Below are positions 37,301 through 43,346 of a DNA stretch of 43,346 nt, piece after piece. The translations under genes were made by a program, and so were the position numbers. The DNA is from Flammeovirga sp. SJP92. GTDB taxonomy: Bacteria > Bacteroidota > Bacteroidia > Cytophagales > Flammeovirgaceae. Every line of letters begins with the position of its first letter. Position 1 is the first letter of the stretch. The notes under the pieces were generated by a model. That model saw only the letters and a list, made by a program, of their open reading frames with translations, had not been told where the DNA came from and did not search any database. Where the stretch lies: NCBI RefSeq assembly GCF_001583495.1, contig NZ_LQAQ01000088.1, positions 1 to 43,346 on the forward strand. Reading direction: 5' to 3'.

Positions 37301-40300
37301 GCTCCTAGTTATCCTTCTTTGGATACTTTGAATTATTGGGTATTACAAATTGCAACAGACGGTTGTATCAGTCCAGCTTATAAAGTGGATATTCCAGTTT
37401 ACCCTAGACCTTTGGCTCCTTCATTAGACGTCAACAACCAATTGGTGTATTGTTCTGGAGATATTATTTCATCTCTATCAGTAGCAACACCAGGTAATAA
37501 TATAAAATGGTATTCAGATGCAGGACTTACCAATCAAGTAGGTTTTGGAGATGATTTTACCCCAGCTATTAATACCAATGTTGCGGCAGATTCAACAGTT
37601 ACTTATTATGTGACAGAAACCACGAATGGTTGTGAAGGCGGAGCAACCTCAACGACTTTGACCATTTTCAAAACACCAGACGCTCCAACGTTCAATGCAG
37701 TGGCTCTAATTTGTAGTGGAGATCCATTGCCAAATTTGAGTATTGCCACAGGGGTTAATATTAAGTGGTATTCAGATGCCTCCAAAACAAATTTATTGGG
37801 ATTGGGCAATAATTACCTGCCAACGTTCTCATCTATTGTAACAGCAGATTCCGTTGCAAGTTTGTATGCTACGAGTACTTTAAATGGGTGTGAAAGTGAA
37901 GTGGGTCAAGTTGATATTTCTATCAATGCATTACCTGAAGCTCCAGTTGTGGCGGCCATTGCTCCTTATTGTGAGGATGATGTGATTCAACCTATTTCTG
38001 CTTCCGGTGAAAGTAATGCCAATTATGAATGGTACACAGATGAAGGCTTGACATTAAGAATTTCAACAGATCAAGTATTTGATCCAGGTATAAACGCTCC
38101 AGGTTTTGCCTCTCTTGATACCATCAATTATTGGGTAGTGCAAATCACACCAGATGGCTGTAGTAGTTTGGCTACCAAAGTAGATATTCCTGTCTATCCA
38201 ACACCTTCAAAACCTGTAGTAGATAACAGAAGCCCGGTGTATTGTTCAGGTGATGAAATTCAACCTATTACCGTTACTTCTGGAAGTAACATTAGGTGGT
38301 ATGATGACGATCAATTGTCGAGTATTGTATCCACCAACACATCATTTACACCTCCAGATCCAAACAGTACGGAAGATTATTCAAAAACATATTATATCAC
38401 ACAAACAGTCGATGGATGTGAAAGTGATACTACAGAAGTCACGATGACCATTAATAGAAGACCGGATATTCCAACAGTAGCCGCTACGTTGAGCTATTGT
38501 TCGGGAGATGCTCTTCAACCTATGATTGTTTCAAGTATTGCAGAAGATGTAACTTGGTATAGTGATGCAGCAATGACGCAAGTGGTGGGAACCACCAACT
38601 CATTTACACCTACAGATTCTACACTTGTTACGGAAACAACAACTTATACTTATTATGTGACAGATGCTCATTTGGGTTGTGAAGGAGATCCACTTCAATT
38701 GGATATTGTAATACATCCATTGCCAATTTTTGATCTATTTGGTATTGAAGAAGGACAAGTATTTTGTCAAAGTGATGATAATCCATTAGTAATTACAACA
38801 GTGTCCGGTGGTGTTCTTACTTCATCAACAGGTGCATTAATTCGTTCGAATAATGAAGTAGTATTAGAAAATTCGCCTTTAGGCAATCATACCATTCGTT
38901 ATACCTATACCAATGAAAATAGTTGTGTGAATTATGTAGAGAGGAACTTTACAATTGTGGATGTGCCAGATGTGAACTTTGATTATGATGTATTCTGCGA
39001 TACCAAAGTTGTTCAATTCAGAGACTTGACAACAACACAAGATTCAACGATCATCACAAGTTGGTTCTATGATTTCGGTGCTGGTGAAGGTTCTAAGTTT
39101 ATTACAAGTGCAGATTCAGCAGCTTCTTATGAACATACTTTCTCTACCAGTGGTTTCAAAACCATTACACTCACTGTAGAGACTAACGCAGGATGTACCA
39201 ATATTTCTACCTCAAAAAGTGTTTTCATAGGCACACCTCCAGAGGCGGATTTTGAATGGAAGATTTCTGAATTTGGTGCTGATATGGAATTTGAGGAGAT
39301 GTCATCAGCGGTGAATTTTGATACTCTATCTTCTTGGGAATGGGACTTCGGTGATGGTACAACTGTTTTCATTGATGCCACCACAAGCTCAAGTGGAGCC
39401 ATCATTCACAGGTACGGTCAAATTGGTACATATGATGTAGATTTGACAGTAACCACAAAGAGAGGTTGTTCTAAAGTGATTTCTAAATCTGTCTATGTCA
39501 TCCCAAGAGTTTTCTTGACCAATGAAGAGGATCAATATTTTGAAGACTTCAACGGTACAGATGGTGGTTGGATACCTAGAGGTATTGCATCAAGCTGGGA
39601 ACATGGTGTGGCACAAGGTGAGAATATTATTACAGATACTAAAGTTTGGGTGACCAATTTGACCACTAACTATAATGTAAGTGAAGATTCTTATCTTAAT
39701 ACACCTTCTTTTGATATCTCTGGATTAAGCAGGCCTGCCATTATTTTTGATATGCAGTTGGATGCCGAAGCCCATATTGATGGGGTGACACTTCAGTATT
39801 CATTAGACTCCGGTCAAACTTGGAATATTCTTGGAGATGTAAGTGATCCTATCAATTGGTACAACAGTTCCAACATTCTTTCAGACCCTGGAAATCAAGT
39901 AGGGGGTAGTAATACAGACTCTAAAGGTTGGACAGGTAATACTCCAGAATCGGGAGGTATTTTCAGAGAAAACAGATCAATACGTCATAATTTGGATCAA
40001 TTTATTGGAGAAGAACACTTGAGGTTGAGGTTTGCCTTTAAGTCCAACTCAGATCTAGAAGATGAAGGGGTATCCATAGATAACGTATTCATTGGAAACC
40101 GTAAAAAAGTAGTGGTCGTGGAAACAATGACCAATGCAGGACAGCAAGAAGACAGCAGAGAGCTTCCAGATCTTGATTCAGTATTGAATAGAATTGACTT
40201 GGACGTTTTGGCAATTAATTATCATATTAAAGTAGATGGAAAGAGCGATTCATTGAACATTGATAATCCAGAGCCATCAAGTGGTAGAAGGTTCTATTAT

Positions 40301-41092
40301 GGTATTACTGATGCCCCAAGTACAATTATAGACGGTAATGGTTTTAATGGACATACCGAAGATTTTATCAATGATTATAGAAATATCATTGCCAAAAGAG
40401 CATTGCTGGATCCAGAATTTGATATTGATATAAGTTTACCAAATCCTTCGGAAGCGGATGAAATAGAAGTAACCTTAACATCAAATGGCAATTTCTCTCC
40501 TGATTCATCTGAGATTGTAGTGCATGTGGTCACCATAGAATCAGAAATATTTGGAGTGGAAGTAAGTGAAGGAGTCTTTACACACCATAGTGTTATGAAA
40601 TCTATGAGCCCAGCACCTGGGGCAGAAGGAACTAGTTTCTTCGGAAGAACATGGTCGCCAGGAAGCCAAGAAATATTTACAGTAGCATGGGATAACCCTC
40701 AGGTTTATGATACGGATAAGGCCGAAGTTGTAGTCTTTGTACAAGACAATAATACCAAAGAAATCTTCCAAGCCATCCGTAGAGATGTCTCTCATTTGGT
40801 ATCAACAGACCCTAAAGATGTGACCAGTAATGATCCTCTTAACGGAGAGGTTGAATGGACAGTATATCCAAACCCAACCTCAGGGATAATTACCGTAGAA
40901 AGCCCTTCTACATTATTCAACTGTCAGTGGATATTGACAACCTTGGCAGGGAAAGATATTAAATCTGGTCATTTCACGGGAAATAGTTATTCCATAGATT
41001 TGAAAAACCTACCGTCTGGTATTTATTATATCAATCATCTTGATGAAAGAGGACCAATAGGAAAAGCTCAGAAGGTAGTTGTAATGAAATAA
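31343..41092 (+). CDS. Giant T9SS-exported multi-Ig-domain surface protein
   Basis: A 3249-residue secreted protein, probably an adhesin. In order: signal peptide (cleavage near ANAQ, residue 26). A SwmB-like strand domain to about 120. Three Ig-like units near 231, 333 and 436, each with SDSG..D-T/KTN-D-TP. Three SYTYRWQ-type Ig domains at 645-925 and further Ig domains to about 1490. A repeat region at about 1490-2450 built of YC(S/E)GD...WYSD...NGCE domains. Two PKD-like domains (near 2546, and WEWDFGDGTT near 2666). A jelly-roll-like EDFNGTDGGW segment near 2733, a thioredoxin-like/Omp28-like domain at about 2920-3055, and a type A T9SS sorting domain from 3172 (VYPNPTSGIITV to KVVVMK). 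It should be cut and anchored at the cell surface or released. Roles in adhesion or gliding are inferred. Confidence 0.9.
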   Translation: MIRHKYFILLYFLLSFLLVVNIANAQVDSFTQIGSSPTQSVILSWDFEVTGITPSSSDFTVTEDVGGTITDVTSSCEVTVVEINPSSDYTIYVNVGDNFADGTIFTLEYNRMPHATTSSDTYTIDTSAGLESDVTTFSLSTVSDLGELNNDGVTSLSNLLFTVNSTATNIVYLKSGITTIGTTIATGSADLIVSSSLSDGDHLIYAYGVDTNGDLTFTSEPINVTIDTSVPTTPGTLDLKATSDSGGDDTDDITNIDTPEINVASLTVEAGNEIVFESDIDGEVGRFNYSSSPYDFTLNSLSDGDHDITCVVVDSAGNESVASSTLTITIDTDVPSDPVLSFLSSSDTGRDDTDGKTNDDTPVFNVVSESGTTIELFEGSNPDGTLTSTGDDDITASTSLTTNGVYSYTVKVTDEAGNESNASNTEAVDYKSVTVSTLSTPTLDAGSDSGTTGDNKTNDQTPTYSFSSLDDSDDKELIVSSNLDGEVARVTITGTSQDVTLSTLSEGTHTLTYHAEDVYGNVGATDNVSLEIDITPPTLTNVTIASNNSSNTSMVADGNTSTLTFVSDEDLQSSFNVTLGGVSIAPSKSGLTYTAANTFSTPGAYTVLGISIPVVDEAGNVGSTVTTTTNSSTNTFFPALTNTVTAPGTINYCNSESYTYTISGGTASGGSGTYTYSWQRSKDGGSFSALNSYGEDYTESSGLASGVYRYRRVVTSEGISINSNEVIVNVNPDIASNSISSSSASGYCNSIAANTLVFTGSTPTGGNSSYTYRWQMSTDGGSNWSNLSGTSASYTHASTISSSGTVMFRRRVISGGCTSYSNELSYVVTASISSNTVANSTGTLVCLNEPIILVGSVPAGGNSTYTYQWQQSFNSGSYTNISGATSQSYFLSNVTTAGNYTFRRVVTSGNCTSTSSATSTITVPSEASGYTLSPTTTNYSDQQSTGVALAASGLVAGEDFYCSGPGVVSTGNGAGENTFYPNLAGQGTHIVNYHITKGGCEKVDQVSFTVYDGSSVINLNPLYCEDDPAVALSIPGGTPSFVGGVPPYTLVRFEGTGTSGVGMPSGATFTPSTVVTSTADGQNETVTITAVYQDNTPLVPLEFSVSQAVTVTKNHVADINMSQLNYCIDAADFNVTANVDGSLTTDGTFQLDSNIPTSNPITISPSGLSLGSHTLTYTYTDGNGCSATDVVNFSINPLPTVSFDYVSATDDGDFCFDADTVFLQGKSGGSNVSSGVFSSSDANAGAIVSYGDGTGAFIPSMANGDEFNLNQDFKITFTYTDGNTCVNAVDSTVNVYGYDQVTLARSSATDSVCYSDGDVRIRPMESGALYSGSGVTWSVDTGASGFTTRMDGTIDFHPSIAAANAGETSTSDYSTHVITYSYENSEGCTREVKDTLYVKPLPLAPTLISSVPSYCSQDTGLGDLEVSGVVGAQFSWSSDASFSSILSSTNTLTPADAPTVSTVTTVSYWVRQTNTESCTSAALKIDITIYPKATAPTLSASNQTTYCSGATISALSVATAGNSIKWYSDAGLTTQVGFGDTYTPAVNTNVAADSTITYYVTETTNGCEGLPTSITLTIYKTPDPPTFNPVAQLCSGDALSSLSIASGSNVRWYSDAAGTSLLGTGNNYLPSFATDVVNDSTVTIYATSRLNGCESVTSSVDININALPPPPTVPAITPYCEGDAITAMTASGETGASFEWYSDETLSTLEATTATYDPMMNAPSYPTLDTLNFWVIQIATDGCESEPLEVDIPVYPRPSAPSLSASNQLVYCSGDAITQLSVATAGNSIKWYSDAGLTNQVGFGDDFTPALNTNVAADSTVTYYVTETTNGCEGAATSTTLTIYKTPDAPTFNPVALVCSGDALSSISVATGSNVRWYSDAAGTSLLGTGNNYLPSFGTTVVNDSTVTIYASSTLNGCESVTSSVAININALPAEPTVPTISPYCEGDVVASMTASGETDADFEWYSDESLTTRVATTATFDPMINAPSYPSLDTLNYWVLQIATDGCISPAYKVDIPVYPRPLAPSLDVNNQLVYCSGDIISSLSVATPGNNIKWYSDAGLTNQVGFGDDFTPAINTNVAADSTVTYYVTETTNGCEGGATSTTLTIFKTPDAPTFNAVALICSGDPLPNLSIATGVNIKWYSDASKTNLLGLGNNYLPTFSSIVTADSVASLYATSTLNGCESEVGQVDISINALPEAPVVAAIAPYCEDDVIQPISASGESNANYEWYTDEGLTLRISTDQVFDPGINAPGFASLDTINYWVVQITPDGCSSLATKVDIPVYPTPSKPVVDNRSPVYCSGDEIQPITVTSGSNIRWYDDDQLSSIVSTNTSFTPPDPNSTEDYSKTYYITQTVDGCESDTTEVTMTINRRPDIPTVAATLSYCSGDALQPMIVSSIAEDVTWYSDAAMTQVVGTTNSFTPTDSTLVTETTTYTYYVTDAHLGCEGDPLQLDIVIHPLPIFDLFGIEEGQVFCQSDDNPLVITTVSGGVLTSSTGALIRSNNEVVLENSPLGNHTIRYTYTNENSCVNYVERNFTIVDVPDVNFDYDVFCDTKVVQFRDLTTTQDSTIITSWFYDFGAGEGSKFITSADSAASYEHTFSTSGFKTITLTVETNAGCTNISTSKSVFIGTPPEADFEWKISEFGADMEFEEMSSAVNFDTLSSWEWDFGDGTTVFIDATTSSSGAIIHRYGQIGTYDVDLTVTTKRGCSKVISKSVYVIPRVFLTNEEDQYFEDFNGTDGGWIPRGIASSWEHGVAQGENIITDTKVWVTNLTTNYNVSEDSYLNTPSFDISGLSRPAIIFDMQLDAEAHIDGVTLQYSLDSGQTWNILGDVSDPINWYNSSNILSDPGNQVGGSNTDSKGWTGNTPESGGIFRENRSIRHNLDQFIGEEHLRLRFAFKSNSDLEDEGVSIDNVFIGNRKKVVVVETMTNAGQQEDSRELPDLDSVLNRIDLDVLAINYHIKVDGKSDSLNIDNPEPSSGRRFYYGITDAPSTIIDGNGFNGHTEDFINDYRNIIAKRALLDPEFDIDISLPNPSEADEIEVTLTSNGNFSPDSSEIVVHVVTIESEIFGVEVSEGVFTHHSVMKSMSPAPGAEGTSFFGRTWSPGSQEIFTVAWDNPQVYDTDKAEVVVFVQDNNTKEIFQAIRRDVSHLVSTDPKDVTSNDPLNGEVEWTVYPNPTSGIITVESPSTLFNCQWILTTLAGKDIKSGHFTGNSYSIDLKNLPSGIYYINHLDERGPIGKAQKVVVMK
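35821..38240 (+). repeat. In-frame 795-bp tandem super-repeat inside the giant surface gene
   Basis: Matching codons for the YCSG cysteine lie at 35861, 36656 and 37451, exactly 795 bases (265 codons) apart, with a diverged fourth start at 38243. Each unit encodes three different Ig-like domains in the same order: SIKWYSDAGLTNQVGFGD, then NVRWYSDAAGTSLLGTGNN, then FEWYSDE with APSYPTLDTLN. Units two and three remain close at DNA level (for example around 36719-36815 versus 37511-37610). The order-of-three conservation shows duplication of the whole block rather than of single domains. Confidence 0.9.
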
Positions 41093-41135
41093 TTTGAGCA
41101 ATAGCAAAGTAGAAGTGCTTCTTGTTAGGTGCTTT

Positions 41136-41175
41136 AAAGGGCATGTGATTTTAATAAAATTGCATGCCCTTTTTG
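41136..41175 (+). terminator. Rho-independent terminator of the giant surface gene
   Basis: AAAGGGCATG pairs with CATGCCCTTT around an AT-rich loop and runs into T residues, 44 bases after the stop codon. Confidence 0.85.
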
Positions 41176-41280
41176 AATGTAATTTCACTAGCCATATAAA
41201 AAATAATAAGACCATGAACGTTTGTTTTCTAATAGACATTGTCATCATTGATCACGCCATCATTACCCCACGACCTAAGA

Positions 41281-41415
41281 TTAATGATAAGAAAAAACTT
41301 TGTAAGTCATAATAAATGCTATGTGAAATACTACAACCCATTTGGTATGAATATGGTGGGTATTGAGAAGGAAGGTACGCCGGATCAAAAAATATTAATC
41401 ATATTTAAATTATAG
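41281..41415 (+). pseudogene. Fragment of an RHS-repeat core
   Basis: The plus-strand frame through 41329-41391 reads YYNPFGMNMVGIEKEG and then TPDQK. This matches the YYPFGM...G.....PD.K(F/Y) segment that, in RHS/YD-repeat proteins of Bacteroidota, stands just before the YNGKE motif of the conserved core, where variable toxin tips begin. The match then breaks off, and a stop follows at 41413. No start codon or rest of the RHS protein is present. It looks like a displaced core fragment left by exchange of toxin tips. Confidence 0.5.
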
Positions 41416-41420
41416 GAGGA
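41414..41420 (+). promoter_or_regulatory. Strong Shine-Dalgarno sequence before the zinc-ribbon gene
   Basis: AGGAGGA ends nine bases before the ATG at 41430. None of the other genes here has so complete a site, as is usual for the phylum, so it stands out and supports that start. The stop codon of the RHS fragment (41413-41415) overlaps it. Confidence 0.6.
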
Positions 41421-41429
41421 AATCAAATT

Positions 41430-41669
41430 ATGCCAGGAATAAAATGTAAATGTGGGAATGTAATTAAGTTTGGAGAAATTCCGAATTCTAATGAATGGCT
41501 ATTTATATCTGATGTGGAATATGATAAATATTCAGGTAATGTAGATTCTGAAAAATTATATATGGATTTAAAAAGTATGCTTATTTGTCAGAAATGTAAA
41601 AGAATTTGGATTTATTGGAATGGTTATGATAATGCTCCCACTCCTTATAAATTAGATGTTGATAATTAA
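41430..41669 (+). CDS. Small zinc-ribbon-like hypothetical protein
   Basis: A 79-residue soluble protein. Two cysteine pairs, C6/C8 (IKCKCGN) and C53/C56 (ICQKCKR), are spaced like a zinc ribbon. The segment between is acidic (SDVEYDKYSGNVDSEKLY) and the end has aromatic residues (IWIYWNGYDN). No family is recognised. It directly follows an RHS-core fragment and precedes a copy of the two-hairpin element, so an immunity or accessory role next to a lost toxin is possible. That is context only. Confidence 0.65.
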   Translation: MPGIKCKCGNVIKFGEIPNSNEWLFISDVEYDKYSGNVDSEKLYMDLKSMLICQKCKRIWIYWNGYDNAPTPYKLDVDN

Positions 41670-41710
41670 TTTCTACTATTCCGAATTTCCAGTTTTTTAT
41701 TGCAAATCCA

Positions 41711-41845
41711 GTTCTGAAGTTATGAGTGTTAGTTTCACTTAGAACTAGGCTATAGAATAAGTTTCCAACTTATAACTTCAAATAAAAAAGAAGATAGGTA
41801 AAACATAAAGGTCAATTTTTGATAACTATACATTCAAAATTGACC
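41711..41845. repeat. Dispersed two-hairpin element, copy 2 (with conserved tail)
   Basis: Hairpin A: GTTCTGA(A)GT from 41711 pairs with ACTTAGAAC ending at 41745. Hairpin B: ATAAGTT-TCC-AACTTAT (41757-41773). The tail AAACATAAAGGTCAATTTTTGATAAC continues as in copy 5. The inverted repeat GGTCAATTTT (41810-41819) / AAAATTGACC (41836-41845) closes the element. Confidence 0.75.
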
Positions 41846-41982
41846 ATTATCTACTTTTATGTAGAAAGTTGTATTTGGGAGTTCAAATCATCAGGGGATT
41901 TTACGAATCCCACTTCATTATCAACCTGAAGATGGTCCATCAAATTCATCACGTAAAAATGAACATAAATCAAAATAATAAT

Positions 41983-42582
41983 ATGAAATATACAGATCAA
42001 AATAAGTTTAATAAATTAAGAAATTGTATTGTAGATAACCATGTTGATTCTTTTAAAAAAATAATTGACTCTGAAATTAGTAATAGAAATATCCTAACAA
42101 TAATTGATGAGTATACTAATCAATCATTATTACATAAGGCAACTTTTTTTAGAAATCTAGAAATAACAACTTTTTTGTTAGAACAAAATATACCAGTCAA
42201 TACCCAAGATTATAAAGGCTTTACATGCCTTCATACCTTTGTGCAAGGTATGGAAAATAGCTTCGTATTTAAGCCAAAGTTAAGAAATGAAGATTATATT
42301 TTATTTCATCAACTTATAGAAAATGGTGTAAATCTAGACATTAAAAATGATTACGGAGTAGGGGCTTTGTCATTAGCTATTTTTACTTGGCGAAGGGGAA
42401 AGTGTGATTATGATCTCGTAGAATTATTTTTGAATCAATCTACAAATATTGAAGAAATGGAAGAACGAATTAATTCTTATAATGAGCAAATAAATGATTC
42501 AAAAAATGAAGGAGCTATAAATAACATTATTCATATTAGAGATTGTATTCAAAAAAGGATAGACGAGCTAAAAAAATTATAG
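41983..42582 (+). CDS. Ankyrin-repeat-like protein
   Basis: A soluble protein of about 199 residues from the ATG at 41983 (MKYTDQNKFNKLRNCIVD). The frame is open back to a TTG at 41869, with further ATGs at 41932 and 41959. Ankyrin-type units can be followed: NQSLLHKATFFRNLEITTFLLEQNI (about residues 42-66), PVNTQDYKGFTCLHTFVQ, and LIENGVNLDIKNDYGVGALSLAIF. A coiled helical tail follows. Ankyrin proteins bind other proteins, and in toxin islands they often act as immunity proteins. Flanking copies of the two-hairpin element and the nearby RHS fragment fit that, but no partner toxin is visible. Confidence 0.65.
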   Translation: MKYTDQNKFNKLRNCIVDNHVDSFKKIIDSEISNRNILTIIDEYTNQSLLHKATFFRNLEITTFLLEQNIPVNTQDYKGFTCLHTFVQGMENSFVFKPKLRNEDYILFHQLIENGVNLDIKNDYGVGALSLAIFTWRRGKCDYDLVELFLNQSTNIEEMEERINSYNEQINDSKNEGAINNIIHIRDCIQKRIDELKKL

Positions 42583-42887
42583 ATGTTTAATAATACTTCC
42601 ACCGTTCCGAGTGTTAAGTGCTAGCGTCACTCGGCTATTGAATAAGTTTTCAACTCTATACTTTGTTCGAAGATTATAAAAAACCTCAATATTTAATAAA
42701 AGCACTTCCTGGTCAATAAAAGAAGAAAAATGTATATTATTATTATTTTAAATTCTCTGAGAAAATCATACCTATTTATAATTTTATTCATGGTAAAGTT
42801 ATACTCTGATATTATTCCAATAAATGAAGGTTTTTTATTGGTATTATCATTTTTAGAATTATTTCAGTAATAATAGATGATAAGTAT
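42583..42887. other. Gap after the ankyrin-like gene
   Basis: 305 bases holding hairpin-element copy 3 (42607-42660) and a 46-codon hydrophobic ATG frame at 42730-42870, which ends inside the region of the next gene and may be its displaced 5' part. Nothing else is visible. Confidence 0.45.
42607..42660. repeat. Dispersed two-hairpin element, copy 3
   Basis: Hairpin A: CCGAGTG (42607-42613) pairs perfectly with CACTCGG (42628-42634). Its stem sequence is unlike copies 1, 2 and 5, yet it is paired. The loop TTAAGTGCTAGCGT aligns with TCAAGCCGAAAGGCGT of copy 1. Hairpin B is shortened: AAGTT-TTC-AACT. Confidence 0.65.
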
Positions 42888-43106
42888 TTGTTGACATTTT
42901 GTGATAATAAAAAATATAAAATAAAATATTATTCTATGTTTAAAAAGAGAGTTATGTATCTTGATAGATTTGAATCTATTGATATTAAACAAACTAACTT
43001 TTTTTTCACAATTCAAGAGATAACAATCAACGGAAAAAAAGAAAATACTTTTTTTGTTATTGATGAAGAGTTACAAGAGGAATTAATGAAAAAGTTAAAT
43101 CTCTAA
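42730..43106 (+). pseudogene. Possible frameshifted small membrane gene
   Basis: Two consecutive frames carry coding-like sequence. The first, from ATG 42730 to 42870, encodes a membrane-type N-terminus (KSYLFIILFMVKLYSDIIP, then GFLLVLSFLELF). The second has no ATG at its head. It is open from 42828, with a possible TTG start at 42888, and reads IIIFRIISVIIDDKYLLTF then a basic soluble part ending EELQEELMKKLNL at 43106. They overlap by about 40 bases around a run of six T (42831-42836), a typical slippage site. Either the gene is broken by one frameshift, or there are two tiny genes. Function is unknown. Confidence 0.4.
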
Positions 43107-43109
43107 TTA

Positions 43110-43168
43110 CTCTATGTGTTAAGTGTTAGTGTCACTCAGAACTCTCCAATTGATTAAGTCTTTGACTT
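43110..43168. repeat. Dispersed two-hairpin element, copy 4
   Basis: Hairpin A is weak (TCTATGTG opposite CACTCAGA, six of eight paired). Hairpin B reads AAGTC-TTT-GACTT (43156-43168): compared with AAGTT...AACTT in the other copies, both sides of the stem have changed together. It follows the stop codon of the preceding gene by a few bases. Confidence 0.65.
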
Positions 43169-43216
43169 ATAGTATTATGTAAGAAAGAAAATAATAAGAT
43201 ACACTCTCTTCCCCCA

Positions 43217-43346
43217 CTGTTCTGTGTATCAAGCCGTCAGGTGTTACTTAGAACTTGTCTATTGTATAAGTTTCCAACTTATAACATCAAATTAAAAAAG
43301 AGGATATGTTAAAACATAAAGGTTAATTTTTGATAACAATATAATA
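43217..43346. repeat. Dispersed two-hairpin element, copy 5 (runs off the window)
   Basis: Hairpin A: GTTCTGTGT (43219-43227) opposite ACTTAGAAC (43246-43254), eight of nine paired, with an inner GCC/GGT. Hairpin B: TATAAGTT-TCC-AACTTATA (43265-43283). The tail AAAACATAAAGGTTAATTTT matches copy 2. The element is cut by the window end. Confidence 0.7.

Noticed and set aside
31960-39405. Long minus-strand frames inside the giant surface gene
   Set aside because: They are shadows of the biased Ser/Thr/Asp codons of the plus-strand repeat protein, with no start signals or family similarity.
41009-41312. Overlapping small frames around 41009-41312 on both strands
   Set aside because: They run through the adhesin terminator hairpin and its surroundings and resemble nothing.
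41711-43346. Integron cassette array with attC sites
   Set aside because: Small genes each followed by a folded repeat look similar, but the attC core motifs (RYYYAAC ... GTTRRRY) are not found at conserved ends and no integrase gene is visible.
1-43346. tRNA or rRNA genes, complete insertion sequences, prophage
   Set aside because: I looked for tRNA-like TTCGANTC arms with CCA ends, rRNA core sequences and transposase or phage genes and saw none.

Overview
The window is low-GC bacterial DNA that reads as the chromosome of a member of the Bacteroidota. The markers are a SusC/SusD pair, a type IX secretion (T9SS) C-terminal sorting domain on a 3249-residue surface protein, a membrane-anchored AraC regulator, promoter elements of the TTTG / TAnnTTTG type, and mostly weak Shine-Dalgarno sequences. 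A marine cytophagalean of the Flammeovirga kind is my best guess; that is an inference, since there is no rRNA here.

Layout. 1-2.0 kb: two tandem paralogous Omp85/D15-type outer-membrane barrels, the first cut by the window edge. 2.4-5.6 kb: promoter, cobalamin riboswitch, nrdB and nrdA (class Ia ribonucleotide reductase), terminator. 5.65-6.05 kb: a gene-free, strongly structured element of unknown identity. 6.6-8.0 kb: a haloalkane dehalogenase and a convergent small lipoprotein. 8.1-13.0 kb: a minus-strand susC-susD operon with no sugar-degrading enzymes beside it and operator-like palindromes upstream. 13.5-17.6 kb: promoter, SAM-I riboswitch, metH, terminator. 17.8-22.2 kb: an accessory island with small membrane and hypothetical proteins, a family-4-like uracil-DNA glycosylase, a HEAT-like protein, a degenerate 23-bp tandem-repeat array and a probable nuclease-family remnant. 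22.3-31.0 kb: AraC regulator, lysS, a small ABM-type protein, an S9 peptidase with a C-terminal extension, an outer-membrane protein and an aldo/keto reductase. 31.3-41.1 kb: the giant T9SS-exported protein. 41.2-43.3 kb: a second accessory island that starts with a fragment of an RHS core and continues with small genes separated by a repeated two-hairpin element.

How the parts work together. Vitamin B12 links two housekeeping units. The B12 riboswitch sits in front of the B12-independent ribonucleotide reductase, which makes sense if the cell also has a B12-dependent reductase elsewhere. The B12-using methionine synthase is instead controlled by its product branch through a SAM riboswitch. 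The giant adhesin, SusCD, the barrels, the S9 peptidase and the lipoprotein are all envelope or secreted functions.

The least explained DNA lies in the two accessory islands. They share a dispersed two-hairpin element (one copy at 19.44 kb, four between 41.7 and 43.3 kb) whose stems keep pairing while the bases change. Together with the RHS-core fragment and small immunity-like genes (ankyrin-like, HEAT-like, zinc-ribbon), the second island looks like a decayed or modular toxin-immunity storage site. The 23-bp array and the structured element at 5.7-6.0 kb are two more candidates for undescribed elements.
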